The notes under the pieces are model-generated. The model saw only the letters and a program-made list of their open reading frames with translations. It did not search any database and was not told the DNA's origin. Shown here one piece after another: positions 1 to 10,339 of a stretch of 64,000 nucleotides of DNA. The translations under genes were made by a program, and so were the position numbers. This DNA comes from Cepaea nemoralis (Eukaryota > Mollusca > Gastropoda > Stylommatophora > Helicidae): positions 35,321 through 99,320 of the forward strand of contig JACEFZ010026898.1 of assembly GCA_014155875.1 (NCBI GenBank), given 5' to 3'. Numbering within the stretch: position 1 is the stretch's first letter; every line of letters begins with the position of its first letter.

Positions 1-16
1 AAACACTGTTTTTCAC

Positions 17-265
17 GGCTGCTGCGTGGCTAAGGAATTACGGACTCAGTTCGTAATCCAGCATACAGCGTTCGAAACACAGCTGCGGGCAATTTGGCAG
101 CAGATCGCCTTGAGCTGGTTTTTTTTTAACGAAATGGTATGGAAGCCAGTCGCTCAGAAAACAATGGAAAACTACTGAACGTATACTTGCCAAGAGATAA
201 TAAACATAACACAAATTACAGGGGGTGACTGTGACGTCCTGTAAAAGGATATTCAACTAACTAAC
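17..265 (+). repeat. SINE-S1 copy 1 (tRNA-derived)
   Basis: This is a member of a SINE family with six copies in the window. The shared features are a head with a degenerate Pol III B-box (gcgttcgaaacac), a core close to gaaaacaatggaaaactact, and a tail with gacgtcctgtaaaaggat. It interrupts sequence that is continuous in copy b at 30683-30705, where aaacactgttcatcac runs straight into agcgcaagg. That empty site supports insertion after the duplication. Confidence 0.75.
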
Positions 266-402
266 TAACCAATAATCAGCGCAAGGAATATGCAATGTCA
301 AAAATAACACAGGATAGACACATAAAACATGTTAAATAGGCATACCACTATAAAATAGACACAACACTAAGCAATTATTGATTTGAAGAGAATAAAAAGT
401 GG

Positions 403-410
403 GATATGGA
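403..410. repeat. 8-bp target-site duplication of the hAT element (left)
   Basis: The bases gatatgga here are repeated directly at 2047-2054, on the other side of the hAT element. An 8-bp duplication is the hAT superfamily signature. Confidence 0.9.
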
Positions 411-2046
411 TAGGGTTGCCAGACGTCCGGCAAAGAGAGGACATGTCCTCCTACTTAGCCTAATGCCCTCCGTCCGGCAGGCAAAGCTAAACACCTTTAA
501 AATATCCGGCTTTTTACATATTTTATGTTATCACTTGTTATGTATTGTTGTTACAACTTACAATGTATCTACACTCTACCGTGTGTTTACATTCTTTATT
601 AAAACCCATTGCTTAATAATATTTATTTAATTTTCCTATTTATACCAAATGTGAAACACCAATTATTTATATAATTTGAATCTAACTTTTGATCTATTCG
701 GCAACACTAACAATGCTGCAGTTTCTAGGGTCAAAATGTTAATGTTTTTTTTTCCGGTTCCGGTAGCAGAGACGCCACTTAAAATAGTTTTTTTTTTTTT
801 TAATTTGTAATTTTTGCCGTGTATGTTTATGAAAGTCTTCTACAAAAAGAAAATGCAAATTCTCGAACACTATGAAAAATAAGTTTCCATGCTTCGTTGA
901 AGGAAGCAACGAGAATGAGGCAAAGTGTACAATTTGCGATAGTTACTTGTCCTTTGCCAACAAAGGAACTACTGACTTGGAGCGCCATGTTAACAGTGAC
1001 AGACATAGAAACCTAATCAAAGTGTCTGCCACATCTAGCACATTGACGTATTTTTTTTCAGCCTAAGTACTCAAATGTGTTGCTGAAAGCGCTTGCGGCT
1101 GAAGTAACTTTGGTATTTCATACAGTTTGTCATCATCAGTCATACAACTCGATTACCTGTACAGCTGGTTTGATGCACACATTATTAGAAGATTCAGAAA
1201 TTGCTAAAAATATTGCTTGTGCAAAAACAAAGACTGAAGCAATAATAAACCATGTGATTGTCCACCACGCAATTGATGAATTGGATAAATCTTTAAGTGG
1301 TATTTCATGTTTCGGTCTTTCGACAGATGCTAGCAATCACGGTTCGCAGAAAATATTTCCGATCGTTGTTCAGTACTTTGAGGCGAATCCAAACTAAGAT
1401 TCTCGAGTTAGACAACACACCTAATGAAACCTCAGAAACTATATCACAGTATAATTTTAGAACACTCGAAAAACATGATTTGTACTCCAAATGTGTTGCT
1501 TTTGCTGGCGACAATGCCACTGTGAATTTTGGAGGCATTAACAGAAAAGAAGGTAGAGATGTGTTCTCGCATTTGAAGGAAGCCGTGAGCAAGCCATTAG
1601 TAGGCGTTGGATGTTCTGCTCATGTTCTACACAAATGCATCCAACACGGCGCAGGTGTAATGTAGATTGACGTTGAATCTATTGTCTTGAAGATATTCAA
1701 TTACTTTTCTATATACACTGTCAGAACAGCAACTTTGAAGGATTTTTGTGACTATATCAACATTAACTATCAGCAACTACTCTATCACTCTAAAACTAGA
1801 TGGCTCAGTTTGTTTCCAACTGTTGAGAGGCTGTTGAGACTGTTTACTGCTTTGAAAGAATATTTACTTTCTGTAAGCCAACCACCTGTTATGATAAAAA
1901 CATGATTGGCAGCTATTGTAATAAAATTGTACTGATTGTGGGTTTAATCTGGAACGATTTAAATGAAACATTCAATATGTCCTCCTTTGTCCTCCTTTTT
2001 GTCTTATTATGTCCTCCTTTTGGTGCCCACTTATCTGGCAACCCTA
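411..2046 (+). mobile_element. hAT DNA transposon, internally deleted and inactive
   Basis: The element is 1636 bp with perfect 13-bp terminal inverted repeats (tagggttgccaga at the left, its reverse complement at the right), flanked by the 8-bp duplication gatatgga. Subterminal sequence is pyrimidine-rich with cctcc motifs near both ends. It carries a broken transposase (872-1905). The element is absent from copies b and c of the surrounding duplication, so it inserted only into copy a. With no full-length transposase it could move only if a related transposase acts in trans. Confidence 0.93.
872..1905 (+). pseudogene. Broken hAT transposase with BED zinc finger
   Basis: The reading frame is split over several pieces. 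872-1066 has a BED-type zinc finger (KCTICDSYLSF, then a histidine pair in LERHVNSDRH). 1077-1397 covers the start of the hAT core (GLSTDASNHGSQKIFPIVVQYF). 1420-1665 continues with FAGDNATVNFGG and a cysteine/histidine-bearing stretch (VGVGCSAHVLHK). 1687-1905 has the segment TRWLSLFPTVERLLRL. Stops and frame changes separate the pieces, and the usual C-terminal hAT dimerisation region is missing. The closest family I recognise is the ZBED/SCAND3-type hAT transposases. It is not expected to be active. Confidence 0.85.
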
Positions 2047-2414
2047 GATATGGAAAATATAATATATACATAGCGTTACGATACGTAGCGACAAATTATA
2101 AGCAATGAGTCACACATGACAAAAATATGAAACTGGTTAGAAAATCTCCTCTTTTTTTTTTGGGGGGGGGAGGGGGGGGCGATAGAACCAACAAAGAAAA
2201 TAGTGTGCCGTGGGAAGCGATCAGATTACGATATATTAGGTCAATGACATTTACCTTTCTTATGATGCGATGGTTGGCATACCTGGCGAGGACACAAAAT
2301 GATGAATGCTAGCAGGAGTGACCACCTGTTAAAACTGGCATTCAGTGTGCAGCTGTATAAAAGAAGACAGCCACTTGGAAGCTAGGACCCAAATAGGTGC
2401 ACCCAATGAGTGTA

Positions 2415-2640
2415 TGCCGGACTCCCTGGCGAAGAGGTTAACGACCTTCTCCGTAATTCAGTATATCCACGTGAGGGACATAGCTGCGCGAGATTCGGCA
2501 GCGGATCGCGTCGCGTTGGTTACTTACGGGGTATGTGCAAACTACGGAGTGTAATCTTGCCAAGAACATCAACAACAGCTGAGAAATGATGGTGTTGCCT
2601 GCAACACCCTGTAAGGTATGTGCAACTCAACAACAACAAA
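2415..2640 (+). repeat. SINE-S1 copy 2 with clear target-site duplication
   Basis: The SINE is flanked by the 10-bp direct repeat aatgagtgta at 2405-2414 and 2641-2650. Copy b (near 31385-31410) and copy c (near 56920-56945) run through this site without a SINE. The 3' end is rich in caacaa units. The head resembles tRNA (gaagaggttaacgacc), but its B-box has decayed. Confidence 0.88.
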
Positions 2641-2964
2641 AATGAGTGTATAAAGACGATACTTCGACCGAAACATACACGGAAGAGTTTCAACTCTGAC
2701 GATTAGAGACTGTGTGTAGCTGTCTCCAATGCGGAATTTATAAAAAGTCTATTGTTGGCGCTAGTCTTTTAAATTATTTTACAAAATTGAAATGGGTTGA
2801 ACTGCATCAATGCTGTAAAAACACAATGGCAAAATAAAGAAAAGTGGAACTGACCAGTTTGACAAGAATACATTCAAAGGTGACAGCATATTCATTCCGG
2901 TAAGAAAGCCCTCGTAAACACAGAAAAAAACGACACACACATTTAGGACATATATACATATACA

Positions 2965-3205
2965 CGAAGTGGTCAAGCCGTTTGACGTTTGACTCGTGAG
3001 CCGAAGGTTGTGGGTTCGATTCCGGGCCGTGCCCTTCGGTTTACGAGTTAAATGTTTCGGAGACTCCCATGGGTCGTCGCTAAAAGCTACGGAGTTCGTG
3101 CTTTGTGCGACGCTTTCCGTGCTGCGGAAAGAGACCGAGCCATATGGGATAAAAACCCGGAGCAATGAAGTCGACCCTGTCGACTTTAAAGCGACTTTTT
3201 TAAAA
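2965..3205 (+). repeat. SINE-S2 copy 1 (tRNA-derived)
   Basis: The head has a tRNA-like A-box (gtggtcaagccg) and an exact B-box (ggttcgattcc). The body ends near gtcgactttaaagcgac. The 11-bp direct repeat atacatataca flanks it at 2954-2964 and 3206-3216. Copies b and c of the duplication lack the insertion: their flanks run atacac straight into attcatcgtg or attcgtcgtg. A second family member lies at 46887-47115. Confidence 0.9.
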
Positions 3206-3421
3206 ATACATATACATACATTCGTCTTGTGTGCATGTAAGTGTGTTGAAGGACGGGAAGGGGGCTAGGGGAGGTGCGTGCATGTTTGCGTGTTTCGGGT
3301 GGATGTTTACATATTCTAGATGTAAAATTAGTGAACGATTTTGAGTAAAATCAATCATTTATTTTCATTTGATTAAAACCAATACACAAGTGAGACAAAT
3401 TATCTTATCTATCCCCATCAG

Positions 3422-4035
3422 GCCAAACTACTTCTGACTCCAAGAAGGACAGCAGTGGTCATCGTGTGCATCTTTCTCATCGTTACTTTAAGCAGCGCAC
3501 CTGTATATTTTGTAAACAGCCTGGGCCCGATATTTTCACCTGTAAAAAACAAAACTGTCATCGGACTCCTGTTCAGATACGATAGACAGCAGGTGGAGAA
3601 AATTGTATTTTCAATTAACAACTTTTTCATTCCATTTACATCATTTGTAATTGTTGCTACATGTACAATTACTCTGACAATCCAACTACGTAGGAATACA
3701 CACTGGAAAAAATCATCAATGCATTCTTCACAGGCTGATAGAATCTCCAACCGCAACCAGAAATTAGCAACAATGATAATAACAGTGTCTACATTGTTTA
3801 TTGTTTGCTTTGTTCCGAAAACTGTGACCATGCTTGCAATTGCATTTTGAGCCTGCTCTAGCACATAATGGCAGACATATCTCCCTGACAGTAATAATTG
3901 CTGGATTTATGTATTTTAATGGAAGGTATTAACTTCGTCCATGAATATATTTATCTACCATCACATGAGTAGCAAATACAGAATGACATTTCAAACGCTG
4001 TTCAGAATAGCACATTTGAGTGATAGCCTATAGAA
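3422..4035 (+). pseudogene. GPCR exon 2, copy a (TM4-TM7), frameshifted
   Basis: A splice acceptor (tatctatccccatcag) precedes the exon. It is homologous to exon 2 of the GPCR at 33776-34379. TM4 (VIVCIFLIVTLSSAPVYFV), TM5 (IVFSINNFFIPFTSFVIV) and the TM6 motif FIVCFVP are open to 3850. There a +1 change (gcattttgagcc) creates an in-frame stop after TM6. Further small insertions around 3918-3935 disturb TM7, but SSMNIFIYHHMSS is readable after a frame change. The family is rhodopsin-like (class A), and NIFIY stands in for the canonical NPxxY. No matching exon 1 lies within the window, and the true upstream exon would be outside it. It is judged a pseudogene because copy c shares the same lesion. 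Confidence 0.85.
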
Positions 4036-4039
4036 TTGT

Positions 4040-4840
4040 GACATGATATAGATAACAAGAAATCGCCGAAAGCTGCTGTTTCTTTAGCAAGGTGGAGGAT
4101 TTCACTCGCATTTATAGGCATTGGACGGTATCAAGAAAAGAAGTTGGAATCGGAACTTAACTAGACTGTAAATACACGTTGATGTATATAGGTTGAGAAA
4201 TTGGATAAAGCAAATACTACTATGAATTGCTACGAATATCACTATTAGCGTCCATTAAGTGTACTTATTACAAAGGCATCTGATTTACCCCACCCCCCTT
4301 TCCTTTCATTATTTTGGTTTTCCCCTTTTGAGCATCAACCAGTTGTCATGACGGACATTGAAAGCAAAGAGAGAAGATGGTGAGTATTAAAGAAATGGTC
4401 CGCAGAACGAGAAGTTAATTGATTAGCCGATTAAGCCTCAGCGTCGACGATCTGAGACAGAATTTTCAAGAACTCAAGAACAGAAGCGATGATATGTATA
4501 GCACAGGGTGGCGATGATGCTGCAACTGCTATGGATGATGATGTTTATGATGATATTGGTAATGTGACGACTATGATAGGCGTACCGGAAATAGCTGTCA
4601 TTTTGAATGGGTCAATTAAAATCCAGGCCTCTCATAAGCTTGACGAGAGTATTTCCCAAATCATCTAGTAAAATAATTAAAAGGACCCATTGCTTGCAGT
4701 GAGCGGTATTGGGTGCATGTTACTAGCGCCATATTCGACATAAAGAGTATATGATTGTTTTAGCAGTAGAATTAATACATGGCTTTGAGTAAATTGTTTG
4801 CATATATTTGTTAAAACATATATAAGTTGTAGTATTTTCA
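4040..4840 (+). other. 3' flank of the GPCR unit, conserved with copy c
   Basis: This has no coding content that I recognise. It aligns by eye with 58080-58930, for example at 4430-4475 (ttaagcctcagcgtcgacgat) against 58430-58455, and at the gcagtgagcggtattg motif near 4700 and 58702. The conservation reflects shared duplication ancestry and gives no evidence of function. Confidence 0.6.
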
Positions 4841-4845
4841 GACAC

Positions 4846-4910
4846 AAAAACAGTAGGTGGAGAAAATTGATTTTCTACTTAACTGATTCACTGCCAAACA
4901 AAAAGTGGTT
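4846..4910 (+). pseudogene. Relic of a second GPCR exon (TM5 part), copy a
   Basis: The bases around cagtaggtggagaaaattgattttctacttaac match the TM4-TM5 loop and TM5 start of the GPCR exon (cagcaggtggagaaaattgtattttcaattaac at 3587). The same relic is longer in copy c (58963-59312). In copy a the remainder is displaced to 7105-7200 by the LINE fragment and tandem repeats. It is heavily decayed. Confidence 0.6.
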
Positions 4911-4914
4911 TAGG

Positions 4915-5335
4915 ACAAACAGAAATTGATGGCAGGGCATGGGAAGAAGGGGTGTGTCATAGTAATGATCTAAAATTGTTAAAATTGTAACATTGTATTG
5001 TATTACACATTAAATTAAAGGAGATTGCACATGGAACACGTCAGTGTTGCCATTAATGCTAGAGGTTCGAAATAGCATAATAATAATGTTAGATATTTAA
5101 AGAAAGATTGTTTTGTGAAGACATGGATGAAAATTATTAAAAATGTCCACTTAGCAAAGAATTATTTCTCAATTTTTCATGATAATCAAATTAAATTGAC
5201 CGAATAATGATAAATACGCCACTTTTTGTCACCAGTATCACAAGAACAATTCTATAACACCATCAACACGCAAATAAAACCGCACATCATTTTCACACAA
5301 AATGGAACATATCAGAAAAAAACACGAGGCAGATT
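4915..5335. other. AT-rich sequence with no recognised feature
   Basis: I see no open frame, RNA gene or named repeat here. Confidence 0.4.
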
Positions 5336-5339
5336 TGCA

Positions 5340-5870
5340 TTCATTTGAATGATTAAATTCTTCAGCGTTTCCCATTGATCATCTACATCTTGAAATAGGA
5401 TCTATAGATCAGACAATAAATCAAATTTGTTCTTTAGTTCTATGTTAAAATTATCTTGTATTTATTTGTCAGTTTTCAATTTGCACAAGTCATATTTAGG
5501 GTTTCCTGCTGTATACTTGACTTTCTTTAACTTTATCCTCAGTCTGCCTGAAACTAATCTGTGATCACTGTAACAGTCTGCATTTGGAATTGTTTTACGA
5601 CTGTTAACGCATTTCGAAACCTTCTGCTAATCAGGATGTAATCTATCTGGCATTTAATCCTGCTGTCTGGACTCCTCCATGTCCATAATCTTCTAGGATG
5701 CTGTTTAAACCAGATGTTTCCTACAACCACTTCTTGTTCTTTTGCCCATTCTACAAGTCTGTATCCTCTTTCATTTCTCTCTCCAAAACCATGATTGCCT
5801 ACGCTGCATCCATCGCCTTGCTTTCCTATTTTTGCGTTGAAATCACCCATTATGATATTTATTTCTCATT
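5340..5870 (-). mobile_element. LINE fragment: APE endonuclease domain
   Basis: Read on the minus strand, 5554-5850 encodes the C-terminal part of an exonuclease/endonuclease/phosphatase domain. MGDFNAKIG matches the GDFNA catalytic motif and QIDYILISRRF matches the D-Y-I motif. The residues toward 5340 continue past the SDH motif into the linker after the endonuclease. Both ends are truncated and there is no RT. The motif pattern is that of RTE-like, 'craniofacial development protein 2-like' LINE ORFs. It interrupts the duplication unit of copy a. Confidence 0.82.
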
Positions 5871-6260
5871 TTTTTACAGTTCTTCAAAGCAGACTGTGAT
5901 AGGCTAAGCCAACGTAGAGGCACAGGCGTGGCCTATTAGAACTAGCATAATTCGACATGTGCCATCATATGATGACGAACGTTGACTGTAAGGTGTTTTT
6001 CATAATGTCCACCTGCTAAATAATGTAACTAACTAACCACATTACCGCACATGCTAGCAGTTTTAGAAAATTTCACAAGGTCATTTAAATCATTAGTCAT
6101 TAGTCATTAGTCGCGGTTCCAAAATCAATCAAAGGGTCGTCCCCATTATGCTCCGTTCCCTTACCAGTGAATATCACATAAAATGTTCCTCACTGCTTCA
6201 AGTGAAAAGTGGAACAGACAGGATTCTCGATAAACAACGGCCCGCTCAGGCACCCTGTGC
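5871..6260. other. Unassigned intergenic sequence
   Basis: The region includes the sequence ctaactaactaac near 6028, and a short duplicated attagtcattagtc stretch near 6090-6110. I see no gene. Confidence 0.35.
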
Positions 6261-6815
6261 ATAATGCCGCCGCCAGAACGTCACCACAAAAGGTCTTCTA
6301 CGAAGCATACAGTTCATCCTTGTTGGAATTGGCAGTCATTTTCTAAACCAGATGTTCACCTACAAATTCTCGATGTTTCTAGATGTGGTTGTTACGTTTC
6401 TAGATGTTTTCTGGCCAGCCACGCTATTTTTCCTCTGAAATTCAGTTCACGCAACAAAACAGCATCGGAGAGATGTAAAACCGTTTCACTGTACATAATG
6501 CTATCGCCAGAATACCGACACAAAAGTCCTCTATGAAACGTACAGTTCATCCTTGATGGAAGCGGCAGTCAGTTTCCCAAACAGATGTTCGCCTACAAAG
6601 TCTCGATATTTCTAGATGTTGTTGTTCCGTTTCTAGCTGTTTCCTAGCCAGCCACGTGATTTATTTTCTCCGAAATTTGGTTCACGCAACAAACCAACCT
6701 CGAACAGATGTAAAGAAACATTTCACTGTACATAATGCCGTCGCCAGAAAGCCAACACAAAAGACCTCCTCGAAAACACAGTTCATCATCAATGGAAATG
6801 GCAGTCACTAGAAAA
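6261..6815 (+). repeat. Tandem repeat, ~234-bp monomer, about 2.4 copies
   Basis: Monomers begin at 6261, 6495 and 6732, each with ataatgc followed by cgccaga. Each continues with a cacaaaagncctc block, gttcatc, an aaacagatgttc block, a tttctagatgt pair, a ccagccacg block and a closing cactgtacat. The third monomer is cut short near 6815. Spacing is 234 and then 237 bp, with visible point differences between monomers. It may be a satellite seed or a short-lived local duplication. It is not present in copies b or c of the surrounding unit. Confidence 0.85.
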
Positions 6816-7104
6816 CCAGCAGCTACACATTTCTGAATTAGGCAAGAAAAACTATAATCTAAAATTGTTTAAAACGATAATCTGGTGCAAATCGACGAGA
6901 TAGAGAACTGGAGGGCATTGTCATTTCTAAAATAATAAAAACAAACCAGTTTCACAAGCTATTTCTTTCTCAAAGCACGCTTACTTCACTCTTCTTGTCC
7001 TATATTGTTCGAAAGGTATATCTTTTTCCAGTGTAAATGTTCATTTAATAGGCACAAATATTGCGGAAGATACATTAAAAATGCACTATAAACATTCAGC
7101 TGAT

Positions 7105-7200
7105 CAACCGGCTCTTCGTAGTTTAGGGTAGTTCAATTGTGGAGCCATTGCTAGATTCCGTTTCTTAATGAAAGGTGCCAATTAGTCTTTAAATATGTTT
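7105..7200 (+). pseudogene. Relic of a second GPCR exon (TM7 part), copy a
   Basis: The sequence gccattgctagattccgtttctta aligns with gccattgctagattagtttctta at 59252 in copy c, itself a decayed version of the TM7 region (attgctggatttatgtatgt). The alignment continues through tttaaatatgtttctctagc. LINE A starts immediately after, at the same point as in copy c. Confidence 0.55.
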
Positions 7201-8035
7201 CTCTAGCATGTCATATGTGTCTGAGATATCAGATATGACTGAGCAACTGTGTGACAGTAGAGGACACTACCTGCTTTCTGTTAGCGCCGAATTTTTGGTG
7301 GCTCTTACCACACCCGACACGCCACATTGTGCCAACGACTTCGGGTGGAGGAGCACCAATTGGGAGGTTGTAAACCTTATCCTGGTGCAAGGAAATGTAT
7401 CCAACAGACTAAACGTCATGGCAGGCCAGAGCAGCCTTTAGCCTTGGTTGGCAACTGGTGTAGGATCGAAGCTCCAAAGGAGGACAGTTAGAGCATTGCT
7501 TTCCTGATCCGGCAGCTTCAGCAGTTTGTCTTAATCCACTTGTATTGGTGTTACTTTTCCTTTCCTCTTGAGTGAACTAGGCAGGTCGAAAGAGGGATCA
7601 TGCTGCATGGGCAACACGTGGTCTCTACAATTCAGCCCTGTTCTTGTGATATGGAGATGTATAACTACATCCCTTGTCTTAACCGGTCTTGGAATCAAAG
7701 CGAGATGTAGCAGTTACGATTTATATTTCTTTATCAATTGACGTAGACATGGGACGCCACGGGTTGCCTCTGGCGGTGGGAGACACCTATAGGTGTCACT
7801 GATCAGCTACCACCCGCCTCAACATAGGCAGCCCCTGGCCAATTGGGTGCTGATCCGCCCCAGCCTACCAGCGTCAATGGGAGCTTGAGGCTAGGACAAA
7901 ATCTGGATCGCAGGCTGTGAAACAAATGCACCAGACACTAAAAAGACAAATAGAAACCTCAAGATACGGCTTGCAACCTGGAACATAAGAACCATGTGAC
8001 TGGAATGTTCCACTGACCTGACGAAAATTGACGAT

Positions 8036-8365
8036 GTGAGAAAAGCGGCTGTTATTGATGCCGAACTCAGTCATCTTAACATTGGTATTCCTGGTCTGCA
8101 GGAGACTCTTCTCGATGAGGAAGTGTCACTCGGAAAAAAAATAGTACATCTTTTTTGGAAAGGTAGAGGGCAGGAAGTAAAGAGACAACATGGTGTTGGT
8201 TTTACTTTGAAGAATTCACTATTGGGAATGATCGAAATCCCAGCTGGCGGAAATGAAATAGTAACATCCTTGCGCTTGGCAACCACTTGTGGTTTTTCCC
8301 CCTTATCACTGTATATACACTCACTTCCTCTGATGATGAGAAGGATTCATTATATAAAGAGTTAG
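8036..8365 (+). pseudogene. LINE A1 endonuclease fragment
   Basis: This 109-residue open frame is homologous to the N-terminal APE endonuclease of LINE A2 (23338-23946, minus). The equivalent of the catalytic E motif is LQETLL (LQETRL in A2). It continues with a WKGRGQ block and the HGVGF motif, then loses frame near 8300, where A2 reads into the YAP segment. Downstream, 8425-8470 retains ctcggtgatattaatgctcg, which is the GDFNAR motif changed to GDINAR. It is a broken derivative. Confidence 0.8.
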
Positions 8366-8873
8366 TTCATTCTATAAAGAGTTAGACTATGTGATCAAGG
8401 CAGTACCAAAATCTGACAACATGCATATGCTCGGTGATATTAATGCTCGTGTTGGCAAGGACTCTAGTTCATGGTCAGTGTGCCTTGGTAAATACAACAT
8501 CGGCCGCATGAATGACAATGAGCAAAAGCTAATGGAGCATCGCACCAGAAACGAACTATGAATCTCAAACTCCATTTTAAAAACAAAACAAAAGAGCGGC
8601 ATAATGTCACATGGAAACACATAAGACCCAGCCACTGGCATCAGCTGGACTTTATTATCACACAGACAACATTTAGATAAAACTTCATTAGCTCGAAGTT
8701 ACAACAGGTCTGATTGTGATACTGATCATTCTGTAGTTGTTGCAAGGGTTAGACAGACCAAAAATAATCTACACTTCTAAACACAACTCTAGCCCCAGGA
8801 TTAATATTATTAACACATACGAACCTGATAAGATTATTGATTTCCAACAGCAACTTTAAGACACTTTCATTGA

Positions 8874-9671
8874 TCACCATCATCAAGTGCCCCGCCAGCT
8901 GGCGTAGGCGTTCATGGCTCTCCACAGATTTCGGTCTTTGGTGTTCTGGATCAGCTCTGCTGATGATACTCCTCTATGCCACCGTCTCAATCCACCCAGC
9001 AGCATGTCTCTTGGTCTGCCTCTCCCCCTCTTCCCCTTGATCTTTCCAATTGTCGCAATGTTCTCCAATGTCTCTGTTCTCACCACATGGCCGAAGAAAG
9101 CTGTTTGTCTCTTTCTAATGTTATTTTTATATACTGTTCTAGATTCATTAGCCTGTTTCAGGCAATCTTTGTTAGTTACTCAGGCAGTAAAAGGGATTCG
9201 CAACATTCGTCTTGGGAACCACATCTCTGTTCCTTCTAATTTCTTACTCATGTTCATTAACATTCAAGATTCACAGCCATACAGGAAAACTGGTTCGATA
9301 TTGTATTTCAGCACTCTCTTCCTTACATTCAGTGATAATGGTCTATTGTATAAGACACTCTTCATTTTCTGAAATGCGGCTTTTACTTACCCTGTTCTGC
9401 TCTTAATCCCCGCTGTACATCTTCCATCTGATGTTATAAATGCCCCACGGTATTTAAAACTATCCATATGGTTAAGAATTGTCCCTTCTATTTCTATGTC
9501 ACATTTTGGTGTCACAATTTTCTTTGATATCACCATGGTTGATATTCCAGGAGAATCATTTCCTTCCACTCTCTGTTACTACAATGTTCAACAATTGTTG
9601 TAGAACTGTTAAATTATCCGACACCAATACTGTGCCATCTGCATAACGTTTATAAAGGGATAAAGAATGGA
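8874..9671 (-). mobile_element. LINE B fragment (RT C-terminus and 3' end) nested in LINE A1
   Basis: On the minus strand the fragment reads from a degenerate RT motif C region (near 9640) through FKYRGAFITSDGR (9387-9569) to the C-terminal segment GKIKGKRGRGRPRDML (8883-9086). It stops near 8874 beside atcatcaagtg. The same 3' end occurs at 37845-38130. It resembles LINE C at 11415-12068 in motif order, so B and C belong to one broad family. It is 5' truncated, as is usual after target-primed reverse transcription. Confidence 0.82.
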
Positions 9672-9745
9672 TGTGGTCAAATGATTAAAAAAATACACCA
9701 CTGAAAACCTTGACTGGAGAAATCATCACTGATAAGAAACAGTAG

Positions 9746-10114
9746 ATGGATAGATGGGTAGAGCACTATTTGGATCTTTACTCAAGCGAGACCAAACTAG
9801 CGGATGATGTTCTCAATACCATAGATTCCCTGTCATCTCTTGACCACCTGGACACACTTCCCACCGTAACAGAAGTTACGTGTGCTATTAATGAACTTGC
9901 ATCTGGCAAAGCTCTAGGTAAGGATGTGATTCCAATAGAGGTTATCAGAAGTGGGCAAGACACAATCACTCTACAGATCCACCAGTTAATAGAGCTATGT
10001 TGGCCATATGGTCAAATCCCACAGGATTTCAAAGATCCAAGCATCATACCGCTGTACAAGAACAAGGGGGATCAGAGTGACTGTAACAACTATAGGGGTA
10101 TCTCACTTCAGTGA
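9746..10114 (+). pseudogene. LINE A1 RT-proximal fragment
   Basis: This 122-residue open frame starts with MDRWVEHYLDLYSSETKLADD and includes the conserved ASGKALGKDVIPIEV block and the FKDPSIIPLYKNKGDQSDCNNYRG block just before RT motifs. It is nearly co-linear with residues 60-185 of the 423-residue RT frame of LINE A2. A stop ends it where A2 continues into the RT palm. The piece is non-functional alone. Confidence 0.85.
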
Positions 10115-10339
10115 ATCGTTTGGAAAGCATTTGTTAGAAATGTTCTGGACACACTTGAAGTCCAGGCAGTTAAAGTCTACCCCGAATCATTGTGTGACCT
10201 TCGATGGAACAGGCCTAATATTTACATTATATTCTCGTTACGACAAATGCAAGAAAAATGAAGAAAAGAACCAACCACTGTTTATTGCCTTTATCGACCA
10301 CACACATGCATTTGATTTGGCCAGTCGTGAGGATTCAAT

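Larger units (their letters stand above)
1..7205 (+). repeat. Segmental duplication unit, copy a
   Basis: This stretch is co-linear with copy b (30683-34560) and copy c (56795-60010), apart from element insertions. The anchors are the opening bases with the 280-405 segment (matching 30683-30830), 2046-2400 (matching 31010-31400), 2640-3420 (intron-side flank of the GPCR exon), 3422-4035 (GPCR exon 2) and 4180-4910 (matching 58200-59000). The copy carries insertions absent from its sisters: SINE-S1 at 17-265, hAT at 411-2046, SINE-S1 at 2415-2640 and SINE-S2 at 2965-3205. Further insertions lie downstream at 5340-6815. The left limit may lie outside the window. Confidence 0.8.
7205..10336 (+). 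mobile_element. LINE A1: 5' UTR, endonuclease and partial RT, interrupted by LINE B
   Basis: This matches LINE A2 (20847-24655, opposite strand) over its 5' UTR (7205-8030), the APE endonuclease region (8036-8560) and the first part of the RT (9672-10336). The endonuclease shows GIPGLQETLL and QHGVGF. The RT-proximal piece 9746-10114 contains ASGKALGKDVIPIEVIRSG, and a degraded FIDHTHAFD (motif A) follows near 10290. Between 8873 and 9672 a minus-strand LINE B fragment is inserted, and about 340 bp of A1 sequence is missing at the junction relative to A2. The right end is cut at about 10336, where LINE C begins. Stops and shifts occur throughout, so it is inactive. Confidence 0.85.
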
